Below are positions 4,246 through 7,668 of a stretch of 7,668 nucleotides of DNA, in pieces. The translations under genes were made by a program, and so were the position numbers. Source of the stretch: a bacterium (GTDB lineage Bacteria > Patescibacteriota > Microgenomatia > Woykebacterales > RBG-16-39-9b); contig JAUYHE010000066.1 in assembly GCA_030690175.1 (NCBI GenBank), positions 1 through 7,668 on the forward strand, given 5' to 3'. Each line of letters begins with the position of its first letter. The stretch's first letter is position 1. The notes beneath the pieces are model-generated. The model was given only the letters and a program-made list of their open reading frames with translations. It was not told the origin of the DNA and made no database searches.

Positions 4246-5370
4246 ATGGATTTTTACAAAAAAGCTTTGGGGCAAGCTAAAAAATTGGGAGGAAAGATTG
4301 GATTGTATTCAAAGGTTCGAATAAAGACCAAGGAAGATCTGGCCACGGCTTACACCCCTGGCGTGGCTGCTGTTTCTCAAGAGATTGTTAAAAATCAACA
4401 AAACGCCTACAAGCTCACCAGTAAAGGCAATTCTGTAGCGGTTGTTTCCGATGGTACGTCGGTCCTTGGACTGGGCGATATTGGTCCTCTAGCCGCCTTA
4501 CCTGTGATTGAGGGAAAATGCCTTTTATTTAAAGAATTTGCAGGTATTGATGCATTCCCACTTGTTTTGGGGACAAAGGAGACAAACGAAATAGTGACAA
4601 CAATAAGACATATCGTCCCAAGTTTTGGTGGGATAAACCTCGAAGATATCTCCGCACCTCGTTGCTTTGAAATAGAAGAGAAACTTCAAGATACTGGAAT
4701 TCCGGTTTTTCATGATGATCAGCACGGCACTGCCATAGTTATTCTCGCCGCGCTGGCAAACGCCCTAAAGGCGGTTGGTAAAGAAATGCCAAAGGTAAAA
4801 ATAGTAATTTTTGGTGCGGGTGCAGCTGGCATTGCAACTGCCAAGATAATTAGTCCCGGCAAGCTTGTTTTAGTTGATTCTAAAGGACCCATAAATTCAA
4901 CGAGAAAAGACCTCAACCGGTATAAAAAAGAAATCACCAAACGGAAAAATTATCTAGAGGTAGACTCGTTGGAAAGGGCTTTCAGAGACGCAGATGTTTT
5001 TATCGGCGTTTCCGGTCGGGGAAAGCTGTCGGCAAAATTAATAAATCTAATGAAACCAAGGTCAATAATATTTGCTCTCTCCAACCCGAACCCGGAAATT
5101 ATGCCCGACAGGGCCAAAGCAGCCGGGGCGGCGATCGTCGCGACCGGTAGAAGCGATTTTCCAAATCAGATAAATAATGTCTTGGTTTTCCCTGGTATTT
5201 TCCGCGGGGCTCTGGATAAAGGCGTGAGGAGAATAACTACAGAAATGAAGCTTGCGACCGCAAACGCCTTGGCTGGCATGATTTCCCGCCCTTCTCCAGA
5301 AAATATTTTACCCTCACCTCTCGATAAAGACGTGGTAAAAATTATACGCAGAACAATTTTGAACTTATGA
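4246..5370 (+). CDS. Malic enzyme (small bacterial type, NAD(P)-dependent)
   Basis: A 374-residue malic enzyme that oxidatively decarboxylates malate to pyruvate and CO2 with reduction of NAD(P), in the cytoplasm. The catalytic domain (about 1-165) has AYTPGV (35-40, Tyr36 the likely catalytic acid), SDGTSVLGLGDIGP (68-81), GKCLLFKEFAG (90-100, lysines near the active site), INLEDISAPRCFEIE (130-144) with metal ligands Glu133 and Asp134, and FHDDQHGTA (155-163) with Asp158. The Rossmann domain follows: GAGAAG (190-195), then VLVDSKG with Asp211 at the end of the second strand, which favours NAD over NADP. ALSNPNPE (277-284) and NNVLVFPGIFRGALD (310-324) are also family-typical. It lacks the phosphotransacetylase-like extension of long MaeB proteins and is full length for the short form. 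It is the first gene of an operon; its TGA overlaps the next ATG by 4 nt. Confidence 0.93.
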   Translation: MDFYKKALGQAKKLGGKIGLYSKVRIKTKEDLATAYTPGVAAVSQEIVKNQQNAYKLTSKGNSVAVVSDGTSVLGLGDIGPLAALPVIEGKCLLFKEFAGIDAFPLVLGTKETNEIVTTIRHIVPSFGGINLEDISAPRCFEIEEKLQDTGIPVFHDDQHGTAIVILAALANALKAVGKEMPKVKIVIFGAGAAGIATAKIISPGKLVLVDSKGPINSTRKDLNRYKKEITKRKNYLEVDSLERAFRDADVFIGVSGRGKLSAKLINLMKPRSIIFALSNPNPEIMPDRAKAAGAAIVATGRSDFPNQINNVLVFPGIFRGALDKGVRRITTEMKLATANALAGMISRPSPENILPSPLDKDVVKIIRRTILNL

Positions 5371-6488
5371 TCGGGCATGATCACCTAGGCCCGGAAAAAT
5401 TAATTGAGGTTTACGATTCCAAAACCGGTATGCACGGCTTTTTGGTGATAGATAATACTTGGCTTGGTGTCGCCAAAGGTGGCCTGCGAATTACCCCGAC
5501 GGTTACTCAAGAAGAAGTTTTTCATCTTGCTCGGACGATGACCTACAAAAATGCTTTAGCGCAGCTTCCCTTTGGGGGTGGAAAATCTGGGGTTATAGCA
5601 AATGTCAAAAAAATTAGCTTTGAAAAAAAGCTAGAGTTGGTAAGGAGTTTTTCCAGGGCGATTAAGGATCTATGCCCGGCAATTTATGTCGCTGGGCCAG
5701 ATGTGAACACCGGGGAAAGAGAAATGGCTGAATTTGTTAAAGCAAACGGTTCTTTAAAATCAGCTACTGGTAAGCCGGCTGATATGTGTGTCAAACCAGG
5801 AGTAGAGTGCGGTATCCCTCACGAATTTGGCTCAACTGGCTTTGGTGTAGTCCAGGCCACTTTAGTTTCAATAGCGGCGCTAGGAAAAAGTATAAAAGAT
5901 TTGAAGGTCGCAGTAGCTGGTTTTGGTAACGTGGGTACATTTGTAGTCGGTTTGCTAAACAAAGAGGGAGCCAAGGTAGTGGCGATATCTGACAGCGAAG
6001 GAACCACGTATAACCCCACGGGATTAAATATTCACAAAGTCTTTGATACTAAGAAGGAAAAAGGAAGTGTCGCGGCAAATCCCGATGGAGAAAATTTACC
6101 TAGCGATGATATTTATACCCTACCAGTAGATATTTTGATACCAGCCGCGTTGGGCAGCGTAGTCACTGATAAAAATGTGGAGGGGGTAAAGGCAAAAATA
6201 ATAATAGAAGCAGCAAATATAGCAATAAGGCCAGATGCGGAATTAGTCCTCCATAAAAAAGGAGTATTAGTGGTACCAGATATCGTGGCGAACGCGGGCG
6301 GTGTCATCTCTTCTTACGCCGAGTATCGTGGTTACAATCCAAAGAAGATGTTTAAATTGGTAGAAAGAAAAATCAAAAGAAACGTTAAAATTGTCCTGGA
6401 CAAATCCAAACGAGAAGATATTACTCCAAGAGAAGCCGCCCTAAAAATAGCAATCGAACGACTAAATCGTTCAAAACCTCGGAGATAG
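5367..6488 (+). CDS. Glu/Leu/Phe/Val-family amino-acid dehydrogenase, probably glutamate dehydrogenase-like
   Basis: A 373-residue enzyme that interconverts an L-amino acid with its 2-oxoacid and ammonia using NAD(P). Signatures in order: AKGGLR (36-41), MTYKNALAQLPFGGGKSG (58-75) with substrate-site Lys61 and catalytic Lys73, AGPDVNT (109-115) with catalytic Asp112, the Rossmann loop GFGNVG (185-190) followed by ISDSEG (207-212), EAAN (281-284), and NAGGVISSYAEY (309-320). The LPFGGGKSG form is closer to glutamate dehydrogenases than to the NLGGGK form of leucine/valine dehydrogenases, but specificity is not settled. It is somewhat shorter than typical hexameric glutamate dehydrogenases (about 410-450). 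Asp208 and Asp210 near the nucleotide-binding turn favour NAD. The ATG overlaps the malic-enzyme stop (ATGA), so the two are translated together and probably share a cofactor pool. Confidence 0.9.
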   Translation: MIGHDHLGPEKLIEVYDSKTGMHGFLVIDNTWLGVAKGGLRITPTVTQEEVFHLARTMTYKNALAQLPFGGGKSGVIANVKKISFEKKLELVRSFSRAIKDLCPAIYVAGPDVNTGEREMAEFVKANGSLKSATGKPADMCVKPGVECGIPHEFGSTGFGVVQATLVSIAALGKSIKDLKVAVAGFGNVGTFVVGLLNKEGAKVVAISDSEGTTYNPTGLNIHKVFDTKKEKGSVAANPDGENLPSDDIYTLPVDILIPAALGSVVTDKNVEGVKAKIIIEAANIAIRPDAELVLHKKGVLVVPDIVANAGGVISSYAEYRGYNPKKMFKLVERKIKRNVKIVLDKSKREDITPREAALKIAIERLNRSKPRR

Positions 6489-6495
6489 AATAGAT

Positions 6496-7050
6496 ATGAT
6501 GCCAAAAGAGCTATGTTTTGTAACAAGTAATAAAAATAAGGCGAAAGAAGCAGAAGAAATTCTTGGCCTCCCGGTGCAAAATATTGAAAAAGATATTCCA
6601 GAAATCCAATCAATGGATCTAAATAAGGTTGTAGAAGAAAAAGCGCAAGAGGCTTATAAGTTAGTTAATAAACCGTTGTTTGTCGAAGACGTTGGTGTCT
6701 ATGTGGAAGCGTGGAACGGTTTCCCCGGGCCTTTTACACGTTACTTATACGACTGTGGTGGAGCCGAGCTTTTTGTGAGAATGATGAATACCGAGAAAAA
6801 TCGAAACGTGGTAGCAAAAGTAGCGATTGGCTTTCACGACGGTAAACAAGTACACGCGTTAATGGGTGAAATAAAGGGGGTTATAGCCGGTGAGGTAAAA
6901 GGATCTCACGGTTGGGGTTGGGATCCGATATTTATTCCACAGGGGTATGACAAAACCTTTTCAGAACTTGGGCCTGAAATAAAAAATAGGATTTCCCATC
7001 GCCGGGCTGCTCTCCAAAAATTCAAAAAATTCCTGGAAACTTATCTTTGA
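6496..7050 (+). CDS. rdgB: RdgB/HAM1-family non-canonical purine NTP pyrophosphatase
   Basis: A 184-residue house-cleaning enzyme that hydrolyses ITP, XTP and dITP to the monophosphate and pyrophosphate, keeping deaminated purines out of DNA and RNA. Family motifs are FVTSNKNKAKEAEEIL (8-23, the phosphate-binding TSNxxK), FVEDVGVYVEAWNGFPGPFTRY (62-83) with Asp65 as the likely catalytic base and the FPGPF segment, GWGWDPIFIPQG (139-150) and ISHRRAALQKF (166-176), which recognises the base. The length and the EDVGVYVEAWNGFPGPF form are closer to archaeal and eukaryotic HAM1 proteins than to E. coli RdgB (about 197 aa). It starts 7 nt after the dehydrogenase stop. GGAG (6481-6484) serves as Shine-Dalgarno at 11 nt from ATG 6496; ATG 6499 is an alternative. 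It is the last gene of the operon. Confidence 0.93.
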   Translation: MMPKELCFVTSNKNKAKEAEEILGLPVQNIEKDIPEIQSMDLNKVVEEKAQEAYKLVNKPLFVEDVGVYVEAWNGFPGPFTRYLYDCGGAELFVRMMNTEKNRNVVAKVAIGFHDGKQVHALMGEIKGVIAGEVKGSHGWGWDPIFIPQGYDKTFSELGPEIKNRISHRRAALQKFKKFLETYL

Positions 7051-7061
7051 ATCAAAATAGC

Positions 7062-7088
7062 ACGGGCGGGGGAGCCGTCGAGGTTTTT
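7062..7088 (+). terminator. Possible weak terminator after rdgB-like gene
   Basis: ACGG (7062-7065) pairs with CCGT (7075-7078), with one more C-G pair after a bulged G and a GGGGGA loop. Five Ts (7084-7088) follow, but 5 nt beyond the stem. It is short and badly spaced for a strong intrinsic terminator, yet it is the only candidate at the end of the operon. Confidence 0.3.
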
Positions 7089-7096
7089 ATTAACCG

Positions 7097-7125
7097 TTGA
7101 CATAGCTCAACCTCCAAGTTAAACT
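7097..7125 (+). promoter_or_regulatory. Promoter and possible operator of Phd/PIN module
   Basis: TTGACA (7097-7102), 17-bp spacer, TAAACT (7120-7125). An inverted repeat GTTGA/TCAAC (7096-7100, 7107-7111) overlaps the -35 box and a perfect AAGTT-A-AACTT palindrome (7116-7126) covers the -10 box. Both are short but well placed for autorepression by the antitoxin. AAGGTG at 7138-7143 is the Shine-Dalgarno for ATG 7149; an identical TTAAGGTGA copy lies 11 bp upstream. Confidence 0.5.
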
Positions 7126-7148
7126 TAAGGTGATTTTAAGGTGAATTT

Positions 7149-7400
7149 ATGACTAAACCAATTTCAGTAAAAGAACTGCGAACAAAGTTACCAAAAATTG
7201 CTAAAAGTTTGGAATCCGGCGAAGAATTTCTCTTGATACGCCGTTCCAAGCCAATTGCCCAGATATTACCTGTCAAACCTGAAGAAAAGAAAACTAAAAA
7301 TCCACTATTGGATATTTTGGTAAAACCACCCACGGATGCCCTTATTCGTTCTAAAAAAAGCGCGGTCCAACTGGTTCGTCTCGAACGCTCCAATAAATGA
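7149..7400 (+). CDS. Phd/YefM-type antitoxin of PIN-domain toxin
   Basis: An 83-residue antitoxin. The first half has the Phd pattern ISVKELRTKLPKIAKSLESGEEFLLIRRSKPIAQILPV (5-42): a helix that begins with V-x-E-L-R, a short turn, then the strand-turn-strand FLLIRRSKPIAQILP that contains the DNA-binding dimer surface. Residues 43-83 are charged, with a basic tail, and should contact the toxin. Compared with the antitoxin at 1975, it shares only the general fold pattern, so the two are not recent copies. AAGGTG 5 nt before the ATG is a clear ribosome-binding site, unlike most genes here. Its TGA overlaps the toxin's ATG by 4 nt. Related antitoxins bind their own promoter with the toxin as co-repressor, and the palindromes at 7096-7126 fit this. 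Confidence 0.82.
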   Translation: MTKPISVKELRTKLPKIAKSLESGEEFLLIRRSKPIAQILPVKPEEKKTKNPLLDILVKPPTDALIRSKKSAVQLVRLERSNK

Positions 7401-7668
7401 CAATGCGACTTACGGTTGATTCATCAGTTTTTATCTCAGCACTTAATCCCAACGATCCTTTTGTAGAGATTTCTCAGAAGTTTTTTTCGTCTATAGCGAA
7501 AAAAGGCAGTAAGATAATCATACCGATAACTATTGCATTGGAGGTTGATAACATCTTGAGAAAAGTTGGTGTTAGGCAAAAAGAAGTCTTAAAAACTTTT
7601 TTAGAGGACAAAACGATCGATATTGTTTATCTGGACGTTGAATTTCTGGAAAAATATTGGGTTCATGC
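7397..7668 (+). CDS. PIN-domain (VapC-like) toxin, truncated by window end
   Basis: An open frame of 90 codons that runs off the window without a stop, beginning in the ATGA overlap with the antitoxin. The N-terminus MTMRLTVDSSVFISAL is the first strand of a PIN domain, with Asp8 as the first metal-binding acid. IIIPITIALEVDNILRKVG (40-58) supplies Glu49, the second acid. The region TFLEDKTIDIVYLDVEF (about 66-82) matches the strand before the third acidic residue, which should lie just beyond 7668. VapC-like proteins are Mg-dependent endoribonucleases that cut tRNA or rRNA; the exact target cannot be told. ATG 7403 is an alternative start two codons in. About one-third of the protein is probably missing from the window. 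Confidence 0.85.
   Translation, partial: MTMRLTVDSSVFISALNPNDPFVEISQKFFSSIAKKGSKIIIPITIALEVDNILRKVGVRQKEVLKTFLEDKTIDIVYLDVEFLEKYWVH

Overview
This 7.7 kb window reads as a piece of a small, compact bacterial genome with modest GC. The gene mix suggests a member of the Candidate Phyla Radiation (Patescibacteria): short proteins, a stand-alone bacterial RRM protein, YefM/RelE and Phd/PIN toxin-antitoxin pairs, and a small malic enzyme next to a Glu/Leu/Phe/Val-type dehydrogenase. That placement is inference and the phylum is not resolved. The genetic code looks standard: TAG ends the first antitoxin and the dehydrogenase, and TGA ends several other genes.

Layout. Positions 1-78 hold a 23-bp perfect palindrome and a promoter. 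79-960 (+) is a four-helix membrane protein, convergent with a conserved 99-residue protein of unknown function (980-1279, -). 1362-1802 (+) is a PEBP/YbhB-like gene broken by one in-frame TAG, with the rest of its reading frame intact. 1975-2476 is a YefM-type antitoxin and RelE/ParE-type toxin pair with overlapping genes. 2520-3194 is a Cas4/RecB-like PD-(D/E)XK nuclease with four cysteines placed for an Fe-S cluster, followed by a stand-alone MGMT/Ogt domain (3221-3544); together they look like a small DNA-repair group. 3576-3845 (-) is the RRM protein.

The 400 bp between the RRM gene and the malic enzyme contain no credible protein gene but are dense in signals. There are divergent sigma70-type promoters around a 6-4-6 dyad and a leader of about 150 nt for the RRM gene with two competing hairpins next to its Shine-Dalgarno sequence. 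There is also an apparent free-standing small RNA gene (about 4103-4190). Its single-stranded 5' end carries TCACCTCCT, the same nine bases as the anti-Shine-Dalgarno tail of 16S rRNA, followed by a 24-bp interrupted hairpin and a U-run. This is the most interesting part of the window.

4246-7050 (+) is a tight operon: malic enzyme, amino-acid dehydrogenase (4-nt overlap) and RdgB/HAM1-type nucleotide pyrophosphatase (7-nt gap). The first two could link malate/pyruvate to amino-acid/2-oxoacid metabolism through shared NAD(P)H, and the third cleans the nucleotide pool. The window ends in a second toxin-antitoxin module: a Phd-type antitoxin (7149-7400) overlapped by a PIN-domain toxin (from 7397) that runs off the end.

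A recurring feature is promoters whose -10 box lies only 6-12 nt before the start codon, which predicts leaderless or nearly leaderless mRNAs for several genes, alongside a few genes with clear Shine-Dalgarno sequences.
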